A program made the translations under genes and the position numbers. Below the pieces are notes generated by a model. That model was not told where the DNA came from, searched no databases, and worked only from the letters and a program-made list of their open reading frames with translations. Source: Gammaproteobacteria bacterium (lineage in GTDB: Bacteria > Pseudomonadota > Gammaproteobacteria > Tenderiales > Tenderiaceae). Taken from it: 11,747 nucleotides of DNA. Shown piece after piece: positions 1 to 7,314 of this stretch. The first letter of the stretch is position 1; every line of letters begins with the position of its first letter. The stretch covers positions 1 through 11,747 of the forward strand of contig JAJRWO010000015.1 in assembly GCA_024276775.1 (NCBI GenBank), given 5' to 3'.

Positions 1-822
1 ACCGATTTTGGCAGTTTGCGTTGGGAGTTGCGCTCGGTTAATCATCGTTATCTCGATATTGGTTTACGTATGCCTGATGAGCTGCGTGGACTGGAATTGA
101 AAGTGCGTGAAAAAGTGGCAGAAAGGCTCAAACGTGGCAAGCTTGAATGCGGGCTGCGTTTTCAGGCGATTGACCAGGAACGTGAGTTCGCTATTGATCA
201 TGAGCGGGTCAAACGATTATCCAAGGGTTTATCTGATATTTCTCATCTGTTGAATAATCCGGCTCAGATTAGTCCGCTTGACGTATTGAACTGGCCAGGG
301 GTGATGCAGGCAGAAAGGCTGGATATGGCACCTTTATATCAGGCGGCGTTGGTGTTGTTGGACGAAGCGCTGGATGACATGATCGAAAGCCGTGCGCGTG
401 AAGGCGCAAAGTTGAAGGTGATGATTGTACTGCGCTGTGACAATATTGATGAACTGATTGAACGAGTCAAACAACGTTTGCCGGATTTGCGGCTGGCCCT
501 GCGACAGAAAATGGAAGATCGTCTCGGTGAACTAAAAGAACAACTTGACCCGGGCCGGCTGGAACAGGAACTGGCCTTGTTGGCGCAAAAAATGGACGTG
601 GATGAAGAAGTGGATCGTCTCAGTACGCATGTGCAAGAGGTGCGCCATGTGCTTGAACGTGACGAACCGGTGGGGCGTCGGCTGGATTTTCTGATGCAGG
701 AACTGAATCGCGAGGCCAACACCCTGGCATCGAAATCAATAGATGTTGATGTTACCCGGATGTCGGTCGATCTAAAGGTGTTGATTGAACAGATTCGTGA
801 GCAAGTACAAAATATTGAATAA
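1..822 (+). CDS. yicC: YicC/YloC family endoribonuclease, 5' end outside the window
   Basis: Members of this family are RNA endonucleases of the bacterial cytoplasm. The reading frame is open from base 1, and the first residues (TDFGSLRWELRSVNHRYLD) align inside the conserved N-terminal region of E. coli YicC, so the true start lies upstream with roughly 15-20 residues missing. A TTG at base 16 is an internal leucine, not the start. The conserved C-terminal block is complete: EEVDRLSTHV, then GRRLDFLMQELNREANTLAS, and the hallmark ending LKVLIEQIREQVQNIE before TAA. The 273 residues visible compare with about 287 in E. coli. The middle of the protein is more variable and rich in Glu and Leu, which suggests helical structure. 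gmk starts 17 bases later, so the two are probably co-transcribed. Identity rests on clear family similarity; the ribonuclease activity is from established knowledge of the family. Confidence 0.95.
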   Translation, partial: TDFGSLRWELRSVNHRYLDIGLRMPDELRGLELKVREKVAERLKRGKLECGLRFQAIDQEREFAIDHERVKRLSKGLSDISHLLNNPAQISPLDVLNWPGVMQAERLDMAPLYQAALVLLDEALDDMIESRAREGAKLKVMIVLRCDNIDELIERVKQRLPDLRLALRQKMEDRLGELKEQLDPGRLEQELALLAQKMDVDEEVDRLSTHVQEVRHVLERDEPVGRRLDFLMQELNREANTLASKSIDVDVTRMSVDLKVLIEQIREQVQNIE

Positions 823-839
823 AACAAAGAAGGCAGCAA

Positions 840-1514
840 ATGAGTTCTAGTGATGGACAGGCACCCTACTCGGGTACCCTTTACATAATCTCGGCACCCT
901 CGGGAGCGGGTAAAACCAGCTTGCTCAAGGCGTTGGTGGGATCCAGAGATGATATTCGTGTTTCGGTTTCTCATACCACCCGGCCGATGCGTCCTGGAGA
1001 GATAGACGGGGTCAATTACAATTTTGTTGATATCGCCACTTTTAAACAGATGGTAGCGGCTGATGTTTTTCTCGAACATGCTCAAGTGTTTGATAATTAC
1101 TATGGCACCTCGCGAGTGTGGGTTGAGCAGCAATTGCGTGAAGGCATTGATGTGATTCTGGAGATCGACTGGCAGGGGGCGGCGCAAGTGCGACCGCGGA
1201 TGCTGGGTTGCGTACCTGTTTTTATATTGCCGCCTTCTCGTGAAGCGTTGATTTGCCGTTTGCGTCATCGCGGACAGGACAGTGACGAGGTGATTCAACG
1301 CCGTTTCAGTGATGCAGTGACCGACATGTCGCACTATACTGAATACGACTACGTGGTGATTAATGATGATTTTGATGAAGCACTGACAGACTTGGCGGCG
1401 ATCATGCGTGCCCGACGTCAGCGTCGTGAAGTTCAAAAGGCGCGCCAAGATGCGTTAATCCGCTCGCTTTTGGATGATGATAGACTGGCAGATGGTGTAT
1501 CATCATCTGTATAG
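840..1514 (+). CDS. gmk: Guanylate kinase
   Basis: Phosphorylates GMP (and dGMP) to GDP with ATP in the cytoplasm, an essential step in GTP supply and therefore also in supply of the precursor for ppGpp. The P-loop is SAPSGAGKTS (residues 18-27, Lys25). The GMP-binding stretch SHTTRPMRPGE (44-54) follows, then LEHAQVFDNYYGTS (78-91) and the LEIDWQGA block (107-114). The lid arginines fall around 140-155 (RLRHRGQDSDEVIQRR), and VVIND is at 172-176. Its 224 residues exceed the 207 of E. coli: about 8 extra residues at the N-terminus, and a C-terminal tail ending LDDDRLADGVSSSV. The ATG is preceded by GAAGG (829-833) with a 6-base spacer, which supports the start. It lies 17 bases after yicC and 35 bases before rpoZ. 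The bases coding for the Asp-rich and Ser-rich tail form a 10-bp inverted repeat, listed separately. Confidence 0.97.
   Translation: MSSSDGQAPYSGTLYIISAPSGAGKTSLLKALVGSRDDIRVSVSHTTRPMRPGEIDGVNYNFVDIATFKQMVAADVFLEHAQVFDNYYGTSRVWVEQQLREGIDVILEIDWQGAAQVRPRMLGCVPVFILPPSREALICRLRHRGQDSDEVIQRRFSDAVTDMSHYTEYDYVVINDDFDEALTDLAAIMRARRQRREVQKARQDALIRSLLDDDRLADGVSSSV
1473..1507 (+). repeat. 10-bp perfect inverted repeat at the 3' end of gmk
   Basis: GATGATGATA (1473-1482) is perfectly complementary to TATCATCATC (1498-1507), with a 15-base loop. Two G-U pairs could extend the stem outwards. The stem is AT-rich, lies inside the last codons of gmk, and is not followed by a T run, so it does not look like an intrinsic terminator. 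It could be an RNA processing or stability element between gmk and rpoZ. It could also be a by-product of Asp (GAT) and Ser (TCA) codon runs. Confidence 0.5.
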
Positions 1515-1519
1515 TTAAT

Positions 1520-1525
1520 TATAAT
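1520..1525 (+). promoter_or_regulatory. Possible -10 element of an internal rpoZ-spoT promoter
   Basis: TATAAT at 1520-1525 is a perfect sigma-70 -10 hexamer lying 25 bases before the rpoZ ATG. At a 17-base spacer the -35 position (1497-1502, GTATCA) matches TTGACA poorly and falls within the right arm of the gmk inverted repeat. A start site near 1532 would leave a leader of about 18 bases containing the GGAG ribosome site. The call rests on one hexamer only. Confidence 0.25.
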
Positions 1526-1549
1526 GTCAAATTTTGGAGTTAAATCAGC

Positions 1550-1816
1550 ATGGCACGTGTAACTGTTGAAGATTGTCTGGATCATGTAGATAACCGCTTT
1601 GAATTGGTGCTGGTGGCCACCAAACGCGCGCGTCAGATTGCGAATGGTAAGGAGGCGCTGGTGCCATTGGAAAATGATAAACCAACCGTTGTTGCCTTGC
1701 GTGAAATCGCTGAAAACCTGATTACGCCCGAGCTGTTGGAAGAGTCTGCTGACGCAGAGAATGGTGAAGGGATTGAGAGCCTGAGCCTGGCTGAAACGGT
1801 TCAGGCAGTTAAATAA
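1550..1816 (+). CDS. rpoZ: RNA polymerase omega subunit
   Basis: Small subunit that binds the beta-prime subunit, helps RNA polymerase assemble, and forms part of ppGpp site 1. The 88-residue protein opens MARVTVEDCLDHVDNRFEL and carries the family core of NRFELVLVATKRARQI (15-30), ENDKPTVVALREI (41-53) and an acidic tail. The N-terminal Ala2-Arg3-Val4-Thr5, which in E. coli lies at ppGpp site 1, is intact, so a ppGpp response through this site is expected (inference). GGAG at 1536-1539 with a 10-base spacer supports the ATG. The C-terminal half (after about residue 60) diverges from E. coli, as is normal for omega. spoT follows 15 bases later, and its ribosome binding site overlaps the rpoZ stop codon, so the two are probably translationally coupled. 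Confidence 0.97.
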   Translation: MARVTVEDCLDHVDNRFELVLVATKRARQIANGKEALVPLENDKPTVVALREIAENLITPELLEESADAENGEGIESLSLAETVQAVK

Positions 1817-1831
1817 AGGTAACACCGCCTA

Positions 1832-4075
1832 ATGACAGGAGTTCTTTGTTTGAATGTCAGTGATTCTGCGGAGAGTCCGATTGCCACAGAACAAAGCCTG
1901 GAGCCCTTATTTGACGGGGTTCGTGCGGAAATAGAGAAATATTTTGAGCCCGAGAAGATCGAACTGATCCATCGGGCATTTCTGTTTGGTGCCGAGGCAC
2001 ACAAAGAGCAGAAACGAAAATCGGGCGAACCTTACATCACTCATCCCCTTGCTGTGGCCGCCATTATGGCGGAGACACGTTTCGATATGGAAACGATCAT
2101 TGCTGCCATTCTCCACGATGTTATCGAAGATACCCCGATTAGCAAGCAAGAAATTACCGAGCTGTTTGGCGAAGAGGTGGCTGAACTGGTGGACGGCGTT
2201 ACCAAGCTGACCCAGATTACCTTTGAGACCAAGGCTGAAGCCGAAGCCGAAAACATGCGCAAGATGTTAATGGCCATGGTTCGTGACATCCGCGTCATGA
2301 TGATTAAACTTGCCGATCGTCTGCACAATATGCGCACGCTTGGTTTTATGCGGCCGGACAAACGTCGTCGCATTGCCCGGGAGACCCTGGATATTTATGT
2401 GCCCATCGCCAATCGCCTGGGAATTAATGCGGTGCGGATGGAGTTGGAAAATTTGGGGTTTGCGGCGCTCTATCCTGAGCGTCACCGGGTTCTGGCGGAG
2501 GCCATCAAAAAGGCGCGTGGCAATCGTCGTGAAATCGTCGATAAAATTGAGTCGAGCATTGGTGAACGATTGGTACAGGAAGGTCTGAGCGGCTTGATTA
2601 GCGGCCGCGAAAAACAGGTCTACAGTATTTATCAAAAAATGCGTCGTAAAGGATTGCCCTTTGCCGAGGTATTTGATGTCTACGCTTTTCGTATCAGTGT
2701 TGATTCGGTGGATATGTGTTATCGCGTCCTGGGTGCTATGCATAATCTTTACAAGCCGGTACCGGGTAAATTCAAAGACTACATCGCTATCCCCAAGGCC
2801 AATGGTTATCAGTCACTGCATACGGTACTGTTTGGGCCGTTTGGGGTGCCGGTGGAGGTGCAGATTCGTACCGAGCAGATGGATAAAGTCGCTGAGGCCG
2901 GGGTGGCAGCTCACTGGCTTTACAAAACCGGCGAAGAATCCAGTTTTGGCACTCATGCCCGAGTGCGGGAATGGATGGGTAACGTTCTGGAAATGCAGCA
3001 GAACGCGGGGAATTCAATGGAATTTCTCGAAAACGTTAAAATTGATCTATTTCCGCGTGAAGTATACGTGTTTACCCCCAAGGGTGAAATTATGGTGCTG
3101 AAGCGCGGTTCGACAGCGGTAGATTTTGCCTATGCGGTACATACAGATATTGGTGATCGATGTGTTGGGGCCAAGATTGATCGCAAGCTTGCGCCGCTAC
3201 GAACGTCATTGATGAATGGACAAACGGTTGAGGTGGTGACGGCGGAGAACGCCAATCCCAATCCGGCCTGGTTGAATTTTGCTGTAACAGGCAAGGCACG
3301 CTCAAATATTCGAAATTATCTCAAAAATCTCAAGACAGACGAAGCGGTGCAATTAGGGCGGCGTTTGCTGGAGAATGAATTGGCAATTCATTCCAGTTCA
3401 ATCAGTCAGTTATCAACCGACGTTATCGATGTATTGTTGCAGGATTTTAAGATGCCATCAATGGACGCCTTGCTGGAAGACATTGGTTTGGGTAACCGTA
3501 TGGTGATGCTGGTGGCAAGGCGTTTGCTACCGAAAAATATGCTGGCCTCGAAGCCTACCCAAAAAGGTTTAAAACGGGCCTTGAGTCGTTATATGCCATC
3601 GTGGTTATGGGGTGAAAAGATTAATGCCTCTCAGCCGTTGATGATCAAGGGCACGGAGGGCATGGTGGTTAGTTTTGCCAAGTGTTGCTGGCCTATTCCT
3701 GGCGACCCGATTGTCGGTTTTGTGACCTCTGGTCGCGGTATCGTTATTCATACAGAAAATTGCAAAAATCTGGCGGAGTATCGAAAACGTCCTGAAAAAT
3801 GGATTGAGTCCCAGTGGGAAGAAAACGTTAAGGGTGATTTTACTGTGGAAGTTCGTGTCGATGTCCTGAATCAACGTGGCGTACTGGCCACGGTGGCGGC
3901 GGCCATCGCTGAAATGGGGGCTAATATCGATAACGTCAATATGGACGATCGAGATGGGCGCTATAGCACCATGAGCATGGTGATTGATGTTCATAGCCGC
4001 CATCATCTGGCCGGTTTGATGCGTAAACTGCGCAGCATCGAAGCGGTGATTAAAATTGCCCGTTCGCGCGGTTAA
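1832..4075 (+). CDS. spoT: Bifunctional (p)ppGpp synthetase/hydrolase
   Basis: Makes and degrades the alarmone (p)ppGpp, setting the stringent response to carbon, fatty acid and other stresses. The HD hydrolase domain (about 45-200) has H71 and the intact HDVIED motif (95-100), which RelA lacks, so hydrolysis should be active. The synthetase domain (about 240-360) has SGREKQVYSIYQKM (257-270), D282, PKANGYQSLH (321-330) and EVQIRT (342-347). Its basic loop reads K-F-K-D (313-316), the bifunctional type (RXKD) with Lys for Arg. A TGS domain (about 405-468), a zinc-finger-like region with C618, C619, H640 and C644, and a C-terminal ACT domain (about 672-745) follow. Its 747 residues compare with 702 in E. 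coli. The extra length includes about 23 N-terminal residues and a segment near 566-605. AAAGG (1815-1819) lies 12 bases before the ATG; TTG at 1850 is an alternative start. It sits in the usual gmk-rpoZ-spoT order. Confidence 0.97.
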   Translation: MTGVLCLNVSDSAESPIATEQSLEPLFDGVRAEIEKYFEPEKIELIHRAFLFGAEAHKEQKRKSGEPYITHPLAVAAIMAETRFDMETIIAAILHDVIEDTPISKQEITELFGEEVAELVDGVTKLTQITFETKAEAEAENMRKMLMAMVRDIRVMMIKLADRLHNMRTLGFMRPDKRRRIARETLDIYVPIANRLGINAVRMELENLGFAALYPERHRVLAEAIKKARGNRREIVDKIESSIGERLVQEGLSGLISGREKQVYSIYQKMRRKGLPFAEVFDVYAFRISVDSVDMCYRVLGAMHNLYKPVPGKFKDYIAIPKANGYQSLHTVLFGPFGVPVEVQIRTEQMDKVAEAGVAAHWLYKTGEESSFGTHARVREWMGNVLEMQQNAGNSMEFLENVKIDLFPREVYVFTPKGEIMVLKRGSTAVDFAYAVHTDIGDRCVGAKIDRKLAPLRTSLMNGQTVEVVTAENANPNPAWLNFAVTGKARSNIRNYLKNLKTDEAVQLGRRLLENELAIHSSSISQLSTDVIDVLLQDFKMPSMDALLEDIGLGNRMVMLVARRLLPKNMLASKPTQKGLKRALSRYMPSWLWGEKINASQPLMIKGTEGMVVSFAKCCWPIPGDPIVGFVTSGRGIVIHTENCKNLAEYRKRPEKWIESQWEENVKGDFTVEVRVDVLNQRGVLATVAAAIAEMGANIDNVNMDDRDGRYSTMSMVIDVHSRHHLAGLMRKLRSIEAVIKIARSRG

Positions 4076-4126
4076 CGCACGTCTGTTTCTGTTTCGCCTC
4101 ATGCCTGATAAACTGGGCTTTATTCT

Positions 4127-4149
4127 AAAGTAATGATAAAAGGTACTTT
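4127..4149 (+). promoter_or_regulatory. Short hairpin holding the ridA ribosome binding site in its loop
   Basis: AAAGTA (4127-4132) pairs with TACTTT (4144-4149) across an 11-base loop that contains the AAAAGG ribosome binding site (4138-4143). That site is 9 bases before the ridA ATG. The stem is only 6 pairs and mostly A-T, so it would melt easily. It may present the ribosome site in a loop, or it may be chance. The rest of the spoT-ridA gap (4076-4126) shows no convincing promoter or terminator. Confidence 0.3.
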
Positions 4150-4152
4150 GAT

Positions 4153-4536
4153 ATGGCACGCGAAATTGTTCATACAGATAAAGCTCCCAAGGCGATTGGT
4201 ACCTACTCGCAGGCGGTTAAGGTCGGGACAACGGTATACATATCGGGACAGATTCCATTAGTGCCGGAAACCATGGAAATGGTTGAGGGTGATATGGAGG
4301 TTCAGATTCGTCGGGTCTTTGATAATCTGCAGGCGGTCGCTGAAGCGGCAGGGGGTTCGTTGCAGGATGTGGCCAAGCTCAATATCTTTCTGACAGACCT
4401 GAGTCACTTCATACAGTTGAACCTGGTAATGGCTGATTATTTTCAAAAGCCTTATCCAGCGCGTGCAGCGATTGGTGTTGCTTCATTGCCAAAAAACGCA
4501 ACGGTGGAAATGGACGCTGTGTTGGTATTAGACTGA
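4153..4536 (+). CDS. ridA: RidA family enamine/imine deaminase
   Basis: Hydrolyses reactive enamine/imine intermediates such as 2-aminoacrylate, released by PLP-dependent serine/threonine dehydratases, before they damage PLP enzymes. The 127-residue length and layout match the cytoplasmic trimeric RidA (YjgF/YER057c/UK114) family: IGTYSQAV (15-22), YISGQIPL (29-36), DNLQAVAEAAG (57-67), YPARAAIGVASLPK (101-114) and a VEMDAVLVLD ending. The active-site Arg is R104, with Y18, S31 and E119 at the other binding positions. The Cys next to the active site in enteric RidA (C107) is replaced by Ala106, which is common in the family and should not abolish activity. It sits between spoT and recG, the place of trmH in E. 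coli. The ATG is supported by AAAAGG at 4138-4143. Substrate preference cannot be read from sequence alone. Confidence 0.93.
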   Translation: MAREIVHTDKAPKAIGTYSQAVKVGTTVYISGQIPLVPETMEMVEGDMEVQIRRVFDNLQAVAEAAGGSLQDVAKLNIFLTDLSHFIQLNLVMADYFQKPYPARAAIGVASLPKNATVEMDAVLVLD

Positions 4537-4557
4537 TTTGCTGCGCTAACTGTATTC

Positions 4558-6633
4558 ATGGCACTTGATTTATCACTGACAACGCTTAAAGGCGTTGGCC
4601 CACGCATGGCTGAGCGGCTTGAACGCTTGGGTCTGCGCAGTGTTGAGGATCTGCTGTTTCATCTGCCCTATAAATATCAGGATCGTACTCGTGTAGTCGC
4701 CATTGGTTCATTACAGCCAGGTGCTGAGGTGGTGATTGAAGGCGAAATAGATGTCTGTGAGATCAAGCTGGGTAAGCGTCGTTCTTTATTGTGTCGCATG
4801 AGTGATGGCAGCGGCAGCATCATGCTGCGTTTTTTTCATTTTTCGGCAAAGCAGAAGCAGGCCTTGGAGCGAGGGCTGCGCTTACGTTGTTATGGCGAGG
4901 TGCGGCGGGGACCGGTGATGCTGGAAATGGTGCATCCTGAATACCGTCATGAAAATGAAGACAGGGTCGCGCCGCAGGAGGAACATTTAACACCCGTCTA
5001 TCCAGCCACTGATGGCGTCACGCAAAAAATATTACGCCAGTTAGCGGTCCAGGCCCTGAACCTGTTGCGTCAGGGCGAAGTAAAAGATTATCTGCCGCCT
5101 GAGTTACTGGCCAAGTCAGGTTTGCCGTCCCTGCAACAGGCCTTGCTGGAAGTGCATCAGCCGTTGCCAGATACATCGGTGTTTGAGCTGATTGAAGGTG
5201 AAACTCCGGCTCGGCAACGACTGGTGTTAGAGGAGTTGCTCGCCCATCACCTCAGCCTGCGGCAGTTGCGGTACAAGGCCCAGCAAGATGCTGCGCCGCT
5301 ATTAAAACCCAAGGGCCAGCTACGCAAAAAAATATTGCAGGCCTTGCCGTTTGCGCTAACAGGTGCACAGCAGCGAGTGATTGCCGAGATTGATGCCGAC
5401 CTAGCGCAGCCGTTTCCCATGCAGCGGTTAGTGCAGGGGGATGTTGGGTCGGGTAAGACGGTGGTTGCTGCTGCCGCTGCAGTGCATGCTATTGAGGCAG
5501 GTTATCAGGTCGCGGTGATGGCACCAACGGAATTGTTGGCAGAACAGCATCGCAATAATTTTACTCACTGGCTGCAGCCGCTGGGTTTAAAAATTGCCTG
5601 GCTAAGTGGTCGTCAGGGGGTCAAGCAGCGTCGCGAGAATTTGGCTTTGCTGGCCAGTGGTGAGGCGGCACTGGCGGTGGGCACCCATGCCTTGTTTCAG
5701 GATGCGGTTGTATTTGATCGGCTTGGTTTGGTAGTGGTTGATGAACAGCACCGCTTTGGTGTGCATCAACGCCTGGCACTGCGCGAAAAGGGCAGTCGTG
5801 ATGGCCAAGTACCGCACCAGCTAATCATGACCGCAACGCCCATTCCACGTACCCTGGCCATGACGGCTTATGCTGATTTGGATAATTCCATCATTGATGA
5901 GTTGCCGCCAGGGCGGACGCCGGTAGAAACCGTGGTGATCTCCGGCGAACGTCGTGCCGAGGTGGTGGCCAGGGTGCGCAAGGCTTGTGGTGAGGCGGGG
6001 CGACAGGCCTATTGGGTTTGCACCCTGATTGAAGAATCGGAAGTGTTGCAGTGCCAGGCAGCAGAAGAGGCGGCGACCATGTTGGCTGAGGCATTGCCTG
6101 ATCTGAGGATTGGTCTGGTGCATGGCCGCCTCAAATCGGCAGAAAAAGAACAATTGATGGCGGATTTCAAGGCCAAGGAGTTAGATTTATTGGTGGCCAC
6201 TACGGTGATTGAGGTAGGTGTTGATGTGCCCAATGCCAGTTTAATGGTGATTGAAAATGCTGAGCGCCTGGGTTTGGCGCAGTTGCATCAGTTGCGTGGC
6301 CGGGTGGGTCGCGGCAGTGTCAGTAGCAGCTGTGTTTTGATGTACCATAAGCCCCTTTCGCGACAGGGCAAGGCGCGTTTGGCGGCGTTACGTGAAACGA
6401 ATGATGGTTTTGAAATTGCCCGTCGTGACCTTGAACTGCGTGGCCCGGGTGAGGTGTTAGGAACGCGCCAGAGTGGTGTGCTGCGGTTGCGTATTGCCGA
6501 CTTGGCGCGTGACCAGGAACTGTTGCCTGAGGTCGGTCGCCTGGCCAACGAGTTGCTGCAACGCTGGCCAGCCCAAGTGGCACCATTGATCGATCGCTGG
6601 CTGGGTGATGGGCAACGTTACGGTGATGTCTAA
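4558..6633 (+). CDS. recG: ATP-dependent DNA helicase RecG
   Basis: Double-stranded DNA translocase that regresses stalled forks and processes R-loops and recombination intermediates. At 691 residues it is nearly the E. coli length (693). The N-terminal wedge/OB region includes LKGVGPRMAERL (10-21), DLLFHLPYKYQDRT (31-44) and the MVHPEYR motif (124-130). Helicase motif I is GDVGSGKT (294-301, Lys300). Motif Ia is APTELLAEQH (322-331), motif II DEQHRFGVHQR (395-405) and motif III MTATPIPRT (424-432). Motif V is in TTVIEVGVDVPNAS (548-561), motif VI is QLRGRVGRG (578-586), and the DLELRGPGEVLGTRQSG block follows (624-640). All are intact. The ATG lies 21 bases after ridA, and no clear Shine-Dalgarno sequence precedes it, so expression may depend on translation from ridA. 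The start agrees with the family N-terminus. Confidence 0.97.
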   Translation: MALDLSLTTLKGVGPRMAERLERLGLRSVEDLLFHLPYKYQDRTRVVAIGSLQPGAEVVIEGEIDVCEIKLGKRRSLLCRMSDGSGSIMLRFFHFSAKQKQALERGLRLRCYGEVRRGPVMLEMVHPEYRHENEDRVAPQEEHLTPVYPATDGVTQKILRQLAVQALNLLRQGEVKDYLPPELLAKSGLPSLQQALLEVHQPLPDTSVFELIEGETPARQRLVLEELLAHHLSLRQLRYKAQQDAAPLLKPKGQLRKKILQALPFALTGAQQRVIAEIDADLAQPFPMQRLVQGDVGSGKTVVAAAAAVHAIEAGYQVAVMAPTELLAEQHRNNFTHWLQPLGLKIAWLSGRQGVKQRRENLALLASGEAALAVGTHALFQDAVVFDRLGLVVVDEQHRFGVHQRLALREKGSRDGQVPHQLIMTATPIPRTLAMTAYADLDNSIIDELPPGRTPVETVVISGERRAEVVARVRKACGEAGRQAYWVCTLIEESEVLQCQAAEEAATMLAEALPDLRIGLVHGRLKSAEKEQLMADFKAKELDLLVATTVIEVGVDVPNASLMVIENAERLGLAQLHQLRGRVGRGSVSSSCVLMYHKPLSRQGKARLAALRETNDGFEIARRDLELRGPGEVLGTRQSGVLRLRIADLARDQELLPEVGRLANELLQRWPAQVAPLIDRWLGDGQRYGDV

Positions 6634-6640
6634 GGTTTGT

Positions 6641-7258
6641 GTGACAGGCAAGAGTTTGAAGCGATTTTCTGTTGGTAAGTTCAGTGGTGAACCGCGTTGG
6701 TGTATTGGCCATGGGCCGCGTTTGGCTGATCTGCCTGATGAAATGGCCGAGTGGCTGCTTGATACCGGTTCGCTGACCAAGCGTTTGCGTCAGGCCGGTG
6801 ACTTCAGGGTTGAATTGCTAAAACAGCAGTTCGAGCGGCCGTTATTGTGTGAGCGGCGTGCACTGGGGCTGGATGACCGGGCCACTGCCCTGGTGCGGCA
6901 GGTACACTTGTATTGCAATGGCCAGGTGAAGATTTATGCCCGTACTGTGATGCCCTTGTCCATATTACATGGCAGCTCACGGCGTTTGGCCAGGCTCGGT
7001 AATCGGCCATTGGGTGAATTGTTGTTTCGTGATACGTCCATGCGCCGCAGTCCGGTGCAGATTGCCAGGATTGAAGAAGGTGATTTGCTGCATCGCTGGG
7101 GCGTAGCAGGAATTAAAGGTTTGACGGTGGTTGGGCGGATATGGGGGCGGCGTTCAGTATTTTGCCTCTCGGGGCGACCACTATTGGTGAATGAAATATT
7201 TTTGCCGCCGTTGCCGAAGTGTTCTGGTTTTAGAGCCAAACCTGGGGTCTGCAAGTGA
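6641..7258 (+). CDS. ubiC: Chorismate lyase (chorismate--pyruvate lyase)
   Basis: Splits chorismate into pyruvate and 4-hydroxybenzoate, the first committed step of ubiquinone synthesis, in the cytoplasm. Family landmarks numbered from GTG 6641: PRWCIGH (18-24), EWLLDTGSLTKRL (37-49), LVRQVHL (84-90, with R86 at the catalytic Arg position), YARTVMP (99-105), the IWGRRS block (167-172) and LSGRPLLVNEIFLP (176-189, with catalytic Glu185). The start is uncertain: GTG 6641 has AAGG at 6632-6635 with a 5-base spacer and lies just past the recG stop. In-frame ATG 6626, ATG 6608 and GTG 6605 overlap recG. The 205 residues exceed the 165 of E. coli UbiC. Extra length lies at the N-terminus, before the IWGRRS block and in a 14-residue tail (PKCSGFRAKPGVCK). 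The last codons and the stop lie in the left arm of a palindromic repeat. ubiA follows. Confidence 0.9.
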   Translation: MTGKSLKRFSVGKFSGEPRWCIGHGPRLADLPDEMAEWLLDTGSLTKRLRQAGDFRVELLKQQFERPLLCERRALGLDDRATALVRQVHLYCNGQVKIYARTVMPLSILHGSSRRLARLGNRPLGELLFRDTSMRRSPVQIARIEEGDLLHRWGVAGIKGLTVVGRIWGRRSVFCLSGRPLLVNEIFLPPLPKCSGFRAKPGVCK

Positions 7259-7296
7259 TCGTGTTATATGCGTGCGAAGGCTTGCAGAATTTAAGT
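7240..7296 (+). repeat. Palindromic repeat element, copy A, across the ubiC stop codon
   Basis: The left arm ACCTGGGGTCTGCAAG (7240-7255) and right arm CTTGCAGAATTTAAGT (7281-7296) form a hairpin with 8 perfect inner pairs. Three G-U and three Watson-Crick pairs continue outwards, with two mismatches. The loop is 25 bases. The left arm matches copy B (9216-9231) at 13 of 16 positions and the right arm matches at 15 of 16. Both loops hold GCGA three bases before the right arm. The ubiC stop codon (TGA, 7256-7258) lies directly after the left arm. There is no T run at the end, so it is not a classic terminator. Confidence 0.7.
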
Positions 7297-7303
7297 CAAA
7301 CAT

Positions 7304-7308
7304 AAGGG
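7304..7308 (+). promoter_or_regulatory. Ribosome binding site that decides the ubiA start
   Basis: AAGGG lies 6 bases before GTG 7315 and touches the in-frame TTG at 7309, so the GTG is the workable start. The protein from the GTG is 289 residues, matching UbiA length. Confidence 0.75.
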
Positions 7309-7314
7309 TTGAAT

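Noticed and set aside
339..1448. Long open frame on the minus strand (369 codons) across yicC and gmk
   Set aside because: It is antisense to two clearly conserved genes, its product is low-complexity (Ser/Arg/Thr rich) and resembles no family.
4108..4123. ATAAA/TTTAT hairpin after spoT as a terminator
   Set aside because: Five A-T pairs with no G-C in the stem and no T run; too weak.
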